Origin: CAMQVM01 sp044433405
GTDB lineage: Bacteria; Bacteroidota; Bacteroidia; Bacteroidales; Rikenellaceae
Assembly: GCA_044433405.1 (NCBI GenBank)
Contig: JAWXTQ010000085.1
Location: forward strand, 1-9,023
DNA length: 9,023 bases
Direction: 5' to 3'
Shown: one piece after another, positions 1 to 6,273 of the stretch
Layout of the letters: every line of letters starts with the position of its first letter
How positions within the stretch are numbered: position 1 is the first letter of the stretch
The notes under the pieces: model-generated
What the model was told of the DNA's origin: nothing
Database searches by the model: none
Seen by the model: the letters and a program-made list of their open reading frames with translations, nothing else
Position numbers and translations under genes: made by a program

Positions 1-28
1 CTTTTGTTTTTGAGATAGCCTTCCTCAT
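1..28 (-). CDS. Start of an unidentified gene overlapping the HTH gene's stop (partial)
   Basis: An ATG at 28-26 overlaps the TAA stop of the preceding gene (TAATG), and the frame stays open to the window edge, giving MRKAISKTK. A purine-rich stretch (AAGGCGAAAAG) sits just before the overlap and could act as a ribosome binding site, so translational coupling is plausible. Only nine residues are visible, so the product cannot be named. In Bacteroidetes, genes like the upstream double-HTH protein often precede a tyrosine recombinase or another mobile-element gene, but that is inference from context only. Confidence 0.45.
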
Positions 29-594
29 TACTTTTCGCCTTTATATAGTTCATCAATCTCATTCTTTGGTACATAGACATACTTCCCAATCTGACGCATT
101 GGGATTGAATACTGTCGAATGTGACTATATACACTGCTTTCAGAATAGCCAAATAGCTCTGTTACTTCGCCTATTGTATAGCACGCCTCTGGCTCCAAAT
201 TATATAGTTTAACCTTTTGTGTTTTAGTTGCCTCGATCTTCTCCTTCCGAGTAGGATATTGACTATCCAATACAGACCTGTCAATTCTTAAGAGTCGAGT
301 TCCAAGATTTATCGCTTGCAACTCTCCGTGCCGAATCCTCTTATAAAGAGTATCTCTAGTTACTCCATACATTGACACAGCTTCTGGGAAAGATATATAG
401 AGACGGTTATCATCTACTCTCTTTGCTATCGAGTTTAGCTTTTCTTCTCTTCTTTTGTCAGCTTCTCGTTTTTTGTAAGCAGCGGAGCTACATTTCTTAG
501 AACAATATAATGAAGTCACCATCTTTGGAATAAATAGTGTCCCACAATGAGCACAAGGCTTCTCTATTTTGTTTTTTTGCATAGTATCTCCCAT
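28..594 (-). CDS. Zinc-finger and double helix-turn-helix (excisionase-type) DNA-binding protein
   Basis: This is a small basic protein of about 188 aa. Near its N-terminus is a four-cysteine zinc-binding motif: CxxC (in CAHCG), then about 13 residues, then CxxxC (in YCSKKC), followed by a Lys/Arg-rich helix. Two helix-turn-helix units of the excisionase/MerR-like type (HTH_17) follow. The first begins at YISFPEAVSMYGVTRDTLYK and ends in a basic wing and 'RIDRSVLD'. The second begins at YTIGEVTELFGYSESSVYSH and ends with 'VYVPKNEIDELY'. Two tandem DNA-reading units suggest a recombination directionality factor or a regulator of a mobile element; neither is proven. The frame is open back to a TTG at 690, but a good promoter lies at 660-690, so that start is unlikely. 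ATG at 594 is preferred. ATG at 582, preceded by GGGAGA, is a real alternative (184 aa). The stop overlaps the next gene's start. Confidence 0.8.
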   Translation of the reverse strand: MGDTMQKNKIEKPCAHCGTLFIPKMVTSLYCSKKCSSAAYKKREADKRREEKLNSIAKRVDDNRLYISFPEAVSMYGVTRDTLYKRIRHGELQAINLGTRLLRIDRSVLDSQYPTRKEKIEATKTQKVKLYNLEPEACYTIGEVTELFGYSESSVYSHIRQYSIPMRQIGKYVYVPKNEIDELYKGEK

Positions 595-659
595 TATGTT
601 GTGTTTAGTATGAATAAGTAGATTTATATCGCCCTTTAAGTTGTGATACAAATATGGTA

Positions 660-690
660 CAAATATATGATAAAATAGCGATAAATACAA
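660..690 (-). promoter_or_regulatory. Promoter of the zinc-finger/HTH gene
   Basis: On the minus strand a TTG (690-688) is followed after 20 nt by TATATTTG (667-660), a perfect match to the Bacteroidetes -7 box TAnnTTTG at the expected spacing. A second, imperfect copy (CATATTTG, 656-649) lies directly downstream, giving a short direct repeat (TACAAATAT on the plus strand at 648-656 and 658-666) that could also be an operator. Transcription would start near 653, ruling out the upstream TTG codon as translation start. Confidence 0.55.
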
Positions 691-710
691 GTAAATTCTG
701 ATAGGCCATA

Positions 711-750
711 AAACAAAAATAGAGTGTAAGTTATTATTTTACACTCTATT
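711..750 (-). terminator. Intrinsic terminator of dnaK
   Basis: A perfect 12-bp inverted repeat (AATAGAGTGTAA at 718-729 and TTACACTCTATT at 739-750) encloses a 9-nt loop. Read on the minus strand, the stem ends in ATTTTTGTTTT. It starts 33 bp beyond the dnaK stop codon and lies between dnaK and the next gene's promoter, so dnaK is probably insulated from the HTH gene. On the plus strand no T-run follows, so it should work in one direction only. Confidence 0.85.
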
Positions 751-782
751 ACATATAATTTACTTTTCAGTAATTCTTGGAA

Positions 783-2699
783 TTATTTTACCTCCTCAAA
801 CTCAACGTCAGTAACATTTCCGTCTTGATCTGAAGATGAGCTAGCACCACCGCCAGGTTGACCTGTTGGGGCTCCTTGTGAAGGATCGCCTGGTTGTCCT
901 CCTTGTTGGTACATATCAGCACTTGCTGCTTGCCATGCTGTTTGTAATTCAGCAGAGTATTTGTCGATATCGGCAATACTTTGCGCTTTATGAGCCTCTT
1001 TTAGAGAAGCCAGAGCTGTCTCAATAGGAGCTTTTTTGTCAGCAGGAACTTTATCGCCATACTCTTTTAATTGTTTCTCAGTCGAGAAGATTAACGAGTC
1101 AGCACCATTCATTTTGTCAATTTTTTCGCGTTCTTCTTGGTCACGAGCTTCGTTCTCTTTCGCCTCTTGACGCATGCGTTCAATTTCAGCATCTGTTAAA
1201 CCAGACGATGCTTCGATACGAATTTTTTGCTCTTTACCAGTGCCTTTATCTATTGCAGAAACATTCAAGATACCATTTGCATCAATATCAAATACCACTT
1301 CGATTTGAGGAATTCCACGTTGAGCAGGAGCGATTCCATCAAGGTGGAAACGACCAATTGTTTTGTTGTCACGTGCCATAGGACGCTCACCTTGCAACAC
1401 ATGAATCTCTACAGATGGTTGATTATCACTTGCAGTTGTAAAGATTTGGCTCTTGCGAGTAGGTATAGTTGTGTTTGATTCGATAAGTTTTGTAGCAACA
1501 CCACCCATAGTTTCAATACCTAAAGATAGAGGAGTTACATCAAGAAGCAACACATCTTTAACCTCACCTGTCAACACACCACCTTGGATTGCAGCACCAA
1601 TAGCAACTACCTCATCAGGATTAACACCTTTAGATGGAGTACGGCCAAAGAACTCTTCAACAACTTTTTGAATTGCTGGAATACGAGTTGATCCACCAAC
1701 TAGAATAACCTCATCAATTTGTGAAGCCGAAACACCTGCATCAGATAAAGCTTTACGACAAGGCTCAATAGTTGCACGGATTAATCTATCAGCAAGTTGC
1801 TCAAACTTAGCTTTAGTCAAAGGGCGAACTAAGTGTTGAGGAATACCATCAACTGGCATAATGTATGGCAAGTTAACCTCAGTTGAAGTTGAGCTTGACA
1901 ACTCAATTTTCGCCTTTTCAGCAGCCTCTTTTAGGCGTTGCAAAGCGCGAGGGTCTTTACGTAGGTCAATATTAAACTCAGAGATAAACTCTTCAGCCAA
2001 CCAGTCGATAATAACATGGTCAAAATCATCACCACCAAGGTGAGTATCACCATTTGTCGATTTAACCTCAAATACACCATCACCAAGCTCTAGGATTGAG
2101 ATATCGAATGTACCACCACCTAGGTCAAACACTGCGATTTTCATATCGTCTTGCTTTTTGTCTAGACCATAAGCTAAAGCAGCAGCAGTTGGCTCGTTGA
2201 TAATACGACGAACTTTAAGACCTGCAATCTCGCCTGCCTCTTTGGTTGCTTGACGTTGTGCGTCGTTGAAATAAGCAGGAACAGTAATTACCGCTTCGCT
2301 CACCTCAGTACCTAAATACTCTTCAGCAGTTTTTTTCATTTTTTGAAGAGTCATTGCAGAGATTTCTTGTGGAGTATACTCTCTTCCGTCAATATCAACA
2401 CGAGGAGTATCGCCATTACCACGCACTACTTTATAAGGAACACGACCTATTTCTGAAGTTACTTTATCATATTTCTCGCCCATAAAACGCTTAATAGAGA
2501 ATATTGTACGTTCTGGGTTAGTGATTGATTGACGTTTTGCAGGATCACCCACTTTTCTCTCACCGCCATCTGTAAAAGCTACAATTGATGGAGTTGTGCG
2601 ACGTCCTTCACTGTTTGTAATAACAACAGGTTCGTTACCTTCCATTACTGAGACACAAGAGTTTGTTGTACCTAAGTCAATACCAATAATTTTACTCAT
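783..2699 (-). CDS. dnaK: Molecular chaperone DnaK (Hsp70)
   Basis: This is a full-length 638-aa Hsp70, as long as the E. coli protein (638 aa). It is an ATP-dependent cytoplasmic chaperone that binds exposed hydrophobic segments of client proteins and works with DnaJ and GrpE. The three Hsp70 signatures are present: IDLGTTNS (residues 7-14), FDLGGGTFDISIL (191-203) and VILVGGSTRIPAIQK (331-345). The interdomain linker (VLLLDV, about 383-388) and the substrate-binding beta domain (about 389-505) follow, then the helical lid and a Gly/Gln/Ser-rich tail ending in DVEFEEVK, close to the usual bacterial DnaK end. Thr197 in the GGGTFD loop matches the autophosphorylated threonine of E. coli DnaK. 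No grpE or dnaJ adjoins it, and a terminator follows, so it is probably monocistronic. I saw no CIRCE element upstream. The ATG at 2699 gives the expected MSKIIGIDLG start. Confidence 0.99.
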   Translation of the reverse strand: MSKIIGIDLGTTNSCVSVMEGNEPVVITNSEGRRTTPSIVAFTDGGERKVGDPAKRQSITNPERTIFSIKRFMGEKYDKVTSEIGRVPYKVVRGNGDTPRVDIDGREYTPQEISAMTLQKMKKTAEEYLGTEVSEAVITVPAYFNDAQRQATKEAGEIAGLKVRRIINEPTAAALAYGLDKKQDDMKIAVFDLGGGTFDISILELGDGVFEVKSTNGDTHLGGDDFDHVIIDWLAEEFISEFNIDLRKDPRALQRLKEAAEKAKIELSSSTSTEVNLPYIMPVDGIPQHLVRPLTKAKFEQLADRLIRATIEPCRKALSDAGVSASQIDEVILVGGSTRIPAIQKVVEEFFGRTPSKGVNPDEVVAIGAAIQGGVLTGEVKDVLLLDVTPLSLGIETMGGVATKLIESNTTIPTRKSQIFTTASDNQPSVEIHVLQGERPMARDNKTIGRFHLDGIAPAQRGIPQIEVVFDIDANGILNVSAIDKGTGKEQKIRIEASSGLTDAEIERMRQEAKENEARDQEEREKIDKMNGADSLIFSTEKQLKEYGDKVPADKKAPIETALASLKEAHKAQSIADIDKYSAELQTAWQAASADMYQQGGQPGDPSQGAPTGQPGGGASSSSDQDGNVTDVEFEEVK

Positions 2700-2742
2700 A
2701 ATTTCTAAAATATTTTATTTGTTAATTTATTTCGTTTTCTCT

Positions 2743-2770
2743 TAAATTTACAATCATTATGCCAACACAA
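2743..2770 (-). promoter_or_regulatory. Possible dnaK promoter
   Basis: On the minus strand TAAATTTA (2750-2743) matches seven of the eight positions of a TAnnTTTG box and lies about 43 nt before the dnaK ATG. A TTG (2770-2768) stands 17 nt upstream, slightly closer than the usual 19-21 nt. No better match was found in 2700-3015, so this is the best of weak candidates; dnaK may use an alternative sigma factor instead. Confidence 0.3.
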
Positions 2771-2781
2771 TTTTTTGGATA

Positions 2782-2888
2782 TTTTGTCGAAACATTCAGC
2801 CGTAATGTCACAACGCTTCAAAAAACAGTGACAAAGTGACACATCTAACAATCGTTTTGACATGCAGTTTTTTAAAAAATCGACAAAA
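2782..2888. repeat. Repeat cluster in the dnaK upstream region (2700-3015)
   Basis: The 316-bp divergent intergenic region holds no ORF worth calling. Its centre contains a perfect 9-bp inverted repeat, TTTTGTCGA (2782-2790) and TCGACAAAA (2880-2888), 89 bp apart. Between the arms are TGTCAC (2806-2811), two copies of GTGACA 8 bp apart (2828-2833 and 2836-2841) and TTGACA (2857-2862), so one inverted and three direct copies of a TGACA core. The cluster is upstream of both dnaK and the small HTH gene and could bind a regulator of either. The flanking sequence is very A/T-rich with long A-runs near 2930-2958. Confidence 0.4.
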
Positions 2889-2958
2889 CAGATAAATCAC
2901 TGATTATCCACTAATTAATAATTTATTACAAAAAAATACATAAAAAAAACAAAAAAAA

Positions 2959-2990
2959 TTTGTATATTAATATAAAATTACGTATCTTTA
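2959..2990 (+). promoter_or_regulatory. Promoter of the small HTH gene
   Basis: TTTG (2959-2962) is followed after exactly 20 nt by TATCTTTA (2983-2990), seven of eight positions of the Bacteroidetes TAnnTTTG box. The predicted transcript starts near 2996 and leaves a leader of roughly 20 nt before the ATG at 3016. Poly-A tracts directly upstream could act as an UP-like element. Confidence 0.65.
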
Positions 2991-3015
2991 ACACGTAAAC
3001 CAAAATATCAAGATT

Positions 3016-3267
3016 ATGGAAGTAATATCATTTAATGAACTTCGCCGTATTAAAGACAGTCTGCCAAGCGGTAGCTCAAAGAAAATTGCAGATGAGTTAA
3101 ATATCTCAATCGAGACGGTTAGAAATTATTTCGGAGCAAGTAATTACAAAGATGGCCAATCTGTAGGCATTCACATCGAGAAAGGACCTGACGGAGGACT
3201 GGTTACACTCGACAACACCGACATTCTAAATGCGGCATTAAGAATATTAACGGAAACAGAACAATAG
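3016..3267 (+). CDS. Small helix-turn-helix DNA-binding protein
   Basis: This 83-aa protein is the only plus-strand gene in the window. Residues about 7-40 form a helix-turn-helix: a first helix in LRRIKDSL, then KKIADELN and the recognition helix in SIETVRNYFG. The C-terminal half has the pattern 'GIHIEKGPDGGLVTLDNTDIL', apparently a short beta wing and a final helix. I recall similar very small HTH proteins as common conserved genes of unknown function in Bacteroidales. It has its own promoter and a strong terminator, so it forms a one-gene unit divergent from dnaK. The ATG at 3016 follows an A-rich leader without a Shine-Dalgarno sequence, as usual in this phylum. A role in controlling dnaK or its own expression is conceivable from position but not shown. 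Confidence 0.85.
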   Translation: MEVISFNELRRIKDSLPSGSSKKIADELNISIETVRNYFGASNYKDGQSVGIHIEKGPDGGLVTLDNTDILNAALRILTETEQ

Positions 3268-3287
3268 TTCTTTATCTTTTAAATTTT

Positions 3288-3325
3288 AAAAAGCTATTCT
3301 ACCCATTGGCAGAATAGCTTTTTTT
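3288..3325 (+). terminator. Intrinsic terminator of the small HTH gene
   Basis: A perfect 13-bp stem (3288-3300 and 3311-3323, core AGCTATTCT/AGAATAGCT) with a 10-nt loop ends in seven T residues (3319-3325), 20 bp after the stop codon. The left arm starts with an A-run, so on the minus strand the hairpin also ends in T residues and may stop leftward transcripts coming from the symporter side. Confidence 0.92.
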
Positions 3326-3448
3326 ATCATTAATGATTTCAAACTGGATATTGCAGGGTCTAAACTGGGGATGATGAGCTATTTTGATCATTATCATTAT
3401 TCCCAGACCTCGACCATCGCGAAGCTATACACCACCTTCATGAGAATA
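3326..3448. other. Intergenic stretch without a recognised gene
   Basis: This is the left part of a 404-bp gap between the terminator at 3325 and the symporter stop at 3730. One plus-strand frame is open to a stop at 3464-3466, but it has no supportable start and I recognise no domain. AAACTGG occurs twice about 20 bp apart. The rest of the gap is the structured element at 3449-3678 and a 51-bp spacer with a 6-bp hairpin (TCTTGC/GCAAGA, 3700-3722) that lacks a T-tract. Confidence 0.4.
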
Positions 3449-3678
3449 CCCAGCGAACGAAAGTGAGCCCGAGGAGCGGTAGCGACGAAGGTTTTTTTAC
3501 CAGTGCTAGGCAGCTAGGAGTCTTTTTTACTGAATTGGCGATAGCGGGGAAGCTAAAAATGACTCATAGCAGTCTAGCACGTGGTTTTTTTTCTAAAAAA
3601 AACTTAAACACAATTCTTCTTTTTTTTGATAGCCAAGTGAAAGCCGCCAAACAAAGCCGCTGAATAAAGTCGCTCAGG
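3449..3678. repeat. Structured intergenic element with a long imperfect inverted repeat
   Basis: By eye this stretch is richer in G+C than its surroundings. Arms 3503-3522 and 3561-3580 pair over 20 positions with 17 Watson-Crick pairs and one G-U. The pairing extends outward through ACCA/TGGT (3499-3502 and 3582-3585, one bulged base), and a T-run (3492-3498) can pair with an A-run (3595-3602). Inward, TTTTTA (3524-3529) pairs with TAAAAA (3554-3559). The hairpin tip spans about 3530-3553. A T8 tract follows at 3585-3592. The outer ends, CCCAGCGA at 3449-3456 and TCGCTCAGG at 3670-3678, are weakly inverted. This could be a dispersed non-autonomous element, a structured RNA or a cruciform-forming site. 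I could not match it to a named family. Confidence 0.5.
3640..3678. repeat. Three imperfect 13-nt tandem repeats
   Basis: AAAGCCGC at 3640 and 3653 and AAAGTCGC at 3666 recur with an exact 13-nt period; the last five bases of each unit vary. They form the right end of the structured element. The period is not a multiple of three, so coding repeats are unlikely. Confidence 0.55.
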
Positions 3679-3729
3679 ATTCAGATTGATCCGTTTTCCT
3701 CTTGCACTCATGTTCAGCAAGACTCCTTA

Positions 3730-4998
3730 TCAATCATTATCGGCTGTTTCGCTGATAATTGCCGACACTGCCACATCACCAGTCACATTAACAGCAGTTC
3801 TTAGCATATCCAAAGGACGATCAACACCGAGTATCAAAGCTAGCCCCTCAGGAGGAATACCTACTGAACTTAACACCATCATTGCGATTACAACACTACC
3901 ACCTGGGACACCTGGAGTTCCAATTGAGGATATAGTTGTTGTTCCTATAATTATTAAAATCTGCGTAAAAGTAAGATCTATCCCCATAACTTGTGCAATA
4001 AATATAGCTGCCACAGCTTGATAACAACTTGTTCCATCCATGTTTATAGTAACACCAACTGGCAAGGTAAAAGATGTTATACTAGAGGGTAACTTCAAGA
4101 CCTCATCAGCCGTTTTGATGGTTGTAGAGAGAGTCGCAGCACTCGAACTTGTAGTAAAACCCATTAACTGAACTGGAATAATTGCTTTAATAAAATCTTT
4201 AATTTTTATTTTAGTAAACAACCCCACCAAGCATGGATAAAGGATGTACATCAAAAACAACAAACCAACAACAACAGTAAGAGCGTAGAGACCTAAGGCA
4301 CTAAGGAGCGAAAGATCGCCTGCACTGTCGATTATCATATCAGAGATTAGAGCAGCAACTCCGATTGGAGCAAATTTCATAATAATATCGACAACCTTTA
4401 ACACAATTTCGTCAAGGCTCGATACAAAACTCATAAAAGGGTTGCTCTTGTGCTCACCCACCATAATTACTGCTACTCCAATAAGTATTGCAATAATAAT
4501 CACCTGCAACATAGCTCCATTATTCATTAATGCAGAAAAAGCATTTTCGGGAAACATATCAACTAACCCCTGCAATGGTGAACTATTTTGAATATTATCC
4601 AAACTATTTACTTGATTGGTTAGCGACCCTGCATAGTTTTTAGTAAGCATTTGAGAAGTTTCACTAGAAACTACCCCTCCAGGTTTAATAGAAACAGCAA
4701 GCGAAACACCTATAGATATTGCAATAACTGTTGTCAGAGCGTAAAGAAATATTGTCTTAATTCCAATTGTTGCAAGCTTAGCAATATCTTTCAATCCTCC
4801 AATTCCCTTTATCAATGAGAGCAAAACAAGAGGAATAGCAATAAACTTTAGTAATCGCATAAAGATATCACCAAAAGGAGAAAACCAATCGGTAATAAAA
4901 CTTGAAAACCCAACATAAGTAGCTAGTAACCCAAGAATTAAACCAACGAGCATACCCAATAAAATTTTTAAATAATTAGGGATATTACGTTTTGTCAT
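3730..4998 (-). CDS. Dicarboxylate/amino acid:cation symporter (DAACS/SDF family)
   Basis: This is a 422-aa inner-membrane carrier of the GltPh/GltP/DctA family, which couples uptake of acidic amino acids or C4-dicarboxylates to Na+ or H+. The family landmarks lie at nearly GltPh-like spacing: hairpin-1 TTSSSAATL (282-290), NMDGT (319-323, GltPh N310/D312/T314), hairpin-2 GTPGVPGG (360-367), and D393, D397, R400, T401, N404 and D408 in the last helix (GltPh D390, D394, R397, T398, N401, D405). R400 favours a substrate with a side-chain or second carboxylate, such as glutamate, aspartate or a dicarboxylate. The loop at about 105-150 is Ser/Asn-rich and of ordinary size. It has its own promoter (5032-5062) and is separated from phnW by 169 bp with a probable terminator, so it is not firmly part of the phosphonate operon. 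The exact substrate cannot be read from sequence, so no symbol is given. Confidence 0.95.
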   Translation of the reverse strand: MTKRNIPNYLKILLGMLVGLILGLLATYVGFSSFITDWFSPFGDIFMRLLKFIAIPLVLLSLIKGIGGLKDIAKLATIGIKTIFLYALTTVIAISIGVSLAVSIKPGGVVSSETSQMLTKNYAGSLTNQVNSLDNIQNSSPLQGLVDMFPENAFSALMNNGAMLQVIIIAILIGVAVIMVGEHKSNPFMSFVSSLDEIVLKVVDIIMKFAPIGVAALISDMIIDSAGDLSLLSALGLYALTVVVGLLFLMYILYPCLVGLFTKIKIKDFIKAIIPVQLMGFTTSSSAATLSTTIKTADEVLKLPSSITSFTLPVGVTINMDGTSCYQAVAAIFIAQVMGIDLTFTQILIIIGTTTISSIGTPGVPGGSVVIAMMVLSSVGIPPEGLALILGVDRPLDMLRTAVNVTGDVAVSAIISETADND

Positions 4999-5031
4999 AA
5001 TTTATTTTTAATTTTAAAATTCGAAATCCAA

Positions 5032-5062
5032 CAAAAATAGTCAAAAAAAAGGTCATTTCAAA
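5032..5062 (-). promoter_or_regulatory. Promoter of the symporter gene
   Basis: On the minus strand TTTG (5062-5059), a 19-nt spacer and TATTTTTG (5039-5032) match the Bacteroidetes promoter consensus at every specified position. The start would be near 5026, leaving a leader of about 28 nt before the ATG at 4998. The -33 box lies in the loop of the putative terminator at 5043-5070. Confidence 0.7.
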
Positions 5063-5070
5063 ATTAGACC
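5043..5070 (-). terminator. Probable weak terminator of the phosphonate operon
   Basis: Read on the minus strand, GGTC (5070-5067), two bulged bases, ATT, a TTGA loop, AAT and GACC (5054-5051) form a short hairpin followed directly by eight T residues (5050-5043). It lies about 100 nt after the phnW stop. The stem is short and broken, so termination may be partial. Confidence 0.5.
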
Positions 5071-5085
5071 ACCCCTCACGCATAG

Positions 5086-5128
5086 ACTCCTAACCACTAC
5101 AACGCTACGCAATGTAATAATTAGGAGT
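5086..5128. other. Hairpin in the phnW 3' region
   Basis: ACTCCTAA (5086-5093) and TTAGGAGT (5121-5128) form a perfect 8-bp inverted repeat around a 27-nt loop containing CGCTACGC. No T-run follows on either strand, so it is not a standard terminator. It may stabilise the operon's 3' end or be a binding site; nothing else in the sequence decides this. Confidence 0.35.
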
Positions 5129-5167
5129 ATATTAGTTGAATAAAGTTATGGATTAGCCCACTTTATC

Positions 5168-6265
5168 TTATTTTATCACCTCTTTTACGACATTTGCTAG
5201 AGTCTTAAAGTCGTCAGGGAAAACATCACCTATATTTCCAATTCTGAAAGTATCGTGCTTTGATATCTTACCTGGATAAATTACAAAACCTCTCTCTTTT
5301 AGTTTATAATATAGCTCTTCAAACGAGAAATCTGAACTAGGATACAAAAACGAGGTGATAATTGGCGATTGAAGCTCTGAGGGAAGTAGTGATTTATACC
5401 CTGCCTCTGCCATACCTTCAATCAAGGTTTTGTTGTTTAGCTTGTATCTCTGATAACGTGCTGCAACACCTCCCTCTTCTTTGAGCTCCTCTAACGCCTC
5501 AGCAAAAGCACGTACCACGTGTGTTGGCGAGGTAAAACGCCATTTCCCTTCACCTTTATCCATTGTTTTACATTGATCGTAGATATCTAGAGAGAGCGAA
5601 CGAGAAACTCCTTTTGTCTGCTCTAGAAGCTCTTTAGTCAGGATTATAAAACCAAAACCTGGAACTCCTTGAATACATTTATTTGCACTACTGATTAGTA
5701 AATCAATCTCAAGAGCTGCAATATCAATTGGAATTCCACCAAAAGAGCTCATAGCATCTACAAAAAACATTTTGTTTCGACTCTTTACTAGCTTTGCAAT
5801 ATCCTCGATTGGATTGATAATGCCAGTTGTTGTTTCGCAATGAACAACCATTACATGTGTGATATCGCTATCACTATCCAAAGAGTTAGCCACTATCTCA
5901 GCCGTTACTGGTTCTGTCTCCTCTAAGGCAACTATAGTGTAGTTTAATTTGTGATATTCTGCTATCTGGCCGATTCTATCACCATAAGCACCATTAGAGA
6001 TAACTAGAAGTTTATCACTATCTTTGATTGTACACGACACTGCCGCCTCTACAGAGTATGTGCCACTACCTTGAAGAAGCACCGAGGTGTAGGCATCACC
6101 ATCAACACCTGCAACGCATAACAAATCTTTTCTTATTTTTTGAACGATATTCTCATTATAATCTTTATCCCAAGTACACCAGTCAGCCAACATAACCTCT
6201 TTTACTCTATCAGAAGTTGTTAATGGACCAGGTGTTAATAATAAATATGGTCTATTGCTACTCAT
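5168..6265 (-). CDS. phnW: 2-aminoethylphosphonate:pyruvate transaminase
   Basis: This PLP-dependent enzyme moves the amino group of 2-aminoethylphosphonate to pyruvate, giving phosphonoacetaldehyde and L-alanine in the cytoplasm. It is 365 aa, the usual length for PhnW (fold-type I, class V aminotransferases). Visible landmarks are the N-terminal 'LLLTPGPLTTSDRVKEVML', GSGT (66-69) at the phosphate-binding region, VDAMSSFG with Asp170 expected to hold the pyridine nitrogen, SSANKCIQGVPGF with Lys196 as the Schiff-base lysine (Lys194 in Salmonella), and 'FRIGNIGD' with Arg341, expected to bind the substrate carboxylate. The ATG at 6265 lies 8 nt after the phnX stop, so the two are co-transcribed. 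Pairing with phnX makes a catabolic role much more likely than a phosphonate-biosynthetic one. It is the last gene of the operon. Confidence 0.96.
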   Translation of the reverse strand: MSSNRPYLLLTPGPLTTSDRVKEVMLADWCTWDKDYNENIVQKIRKDLLCVAGVDGDAYTSVLLQGSGTYSVEAAVSCTIKDSDKLLVISNGAYGDRIGQIAEYHKLNYTIVALEETEPVTAEIVANSLDSDSDITHVMVVHCETTTGIINPIEDIAKLVKSRNKMFFVDAMSSFGGIPIDIAALEIDLLISSANKCIQGVPGFGFIILTKELLEQTKGVSRSLSLDIYDQCKTMDKGEGKWRFTSPTHVVRAFAEALEELKEEGGVAARYQRYKLNNKTLIEGMAEAGYKSLLPSELQSPIITSFLYPSSDFSFEELYYKLKERGFVIYPGKISKHDTFRIGNIGDVFPDDFKTLANVVKEVIK

Positions 6266-6273
6266 TTTTTATA

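Noticed and set aside
595..690. Longer N-terminus of the zinc-finger/HTH gene from a TTG at 690
   Set aside because: A consensus promoter occupies 660-690 and transcription would start near 653, inside this extension; the extra residues also look unlike the rest of the protein.
1227..2043. Several plus-strand open frames of 60-83 codons opposite dnaK
   Set aside because: They are shadows of the dnaK coding strand with no independent start signals.
2700..3015. CIRCE (HrcA operator) upstream of dnaK
   Set aside because: Looked for TTAGCACTC and its inverse; neither arm is present.
3330..3466. Plus-strand open frame ending at 3464-3466 that could be a gene remnant
   Set aside because: The only in-frame ATGs leave about 31 residues, no family is recognised, and another frame reads equally well over the first part.
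3463..3663. 66-codon open frame on the plus strand in the intergenic gap
   Set aside because: It starts at GTG and runs through the hairpin, T-tracts and 13-nt repeats, so its residues are dictated by the structured element. No domain, promoter or ribosome binding site supports it.
3700..3722. Hairpin TCTTGC/GCAAGA as terminator of the symporter gene
   Set aside because: The 6-bp stem has an 11-nt loop and no T-run on either strand, so termination there is not supported.
3686..4021. 111-codon plus-strand frame overlapping the symporter gene
   Set aside because: It is antisense to the symporter's conserved C-terminal half, which carries all substrate-site motifs; the antisense frame has no recognisable domain.
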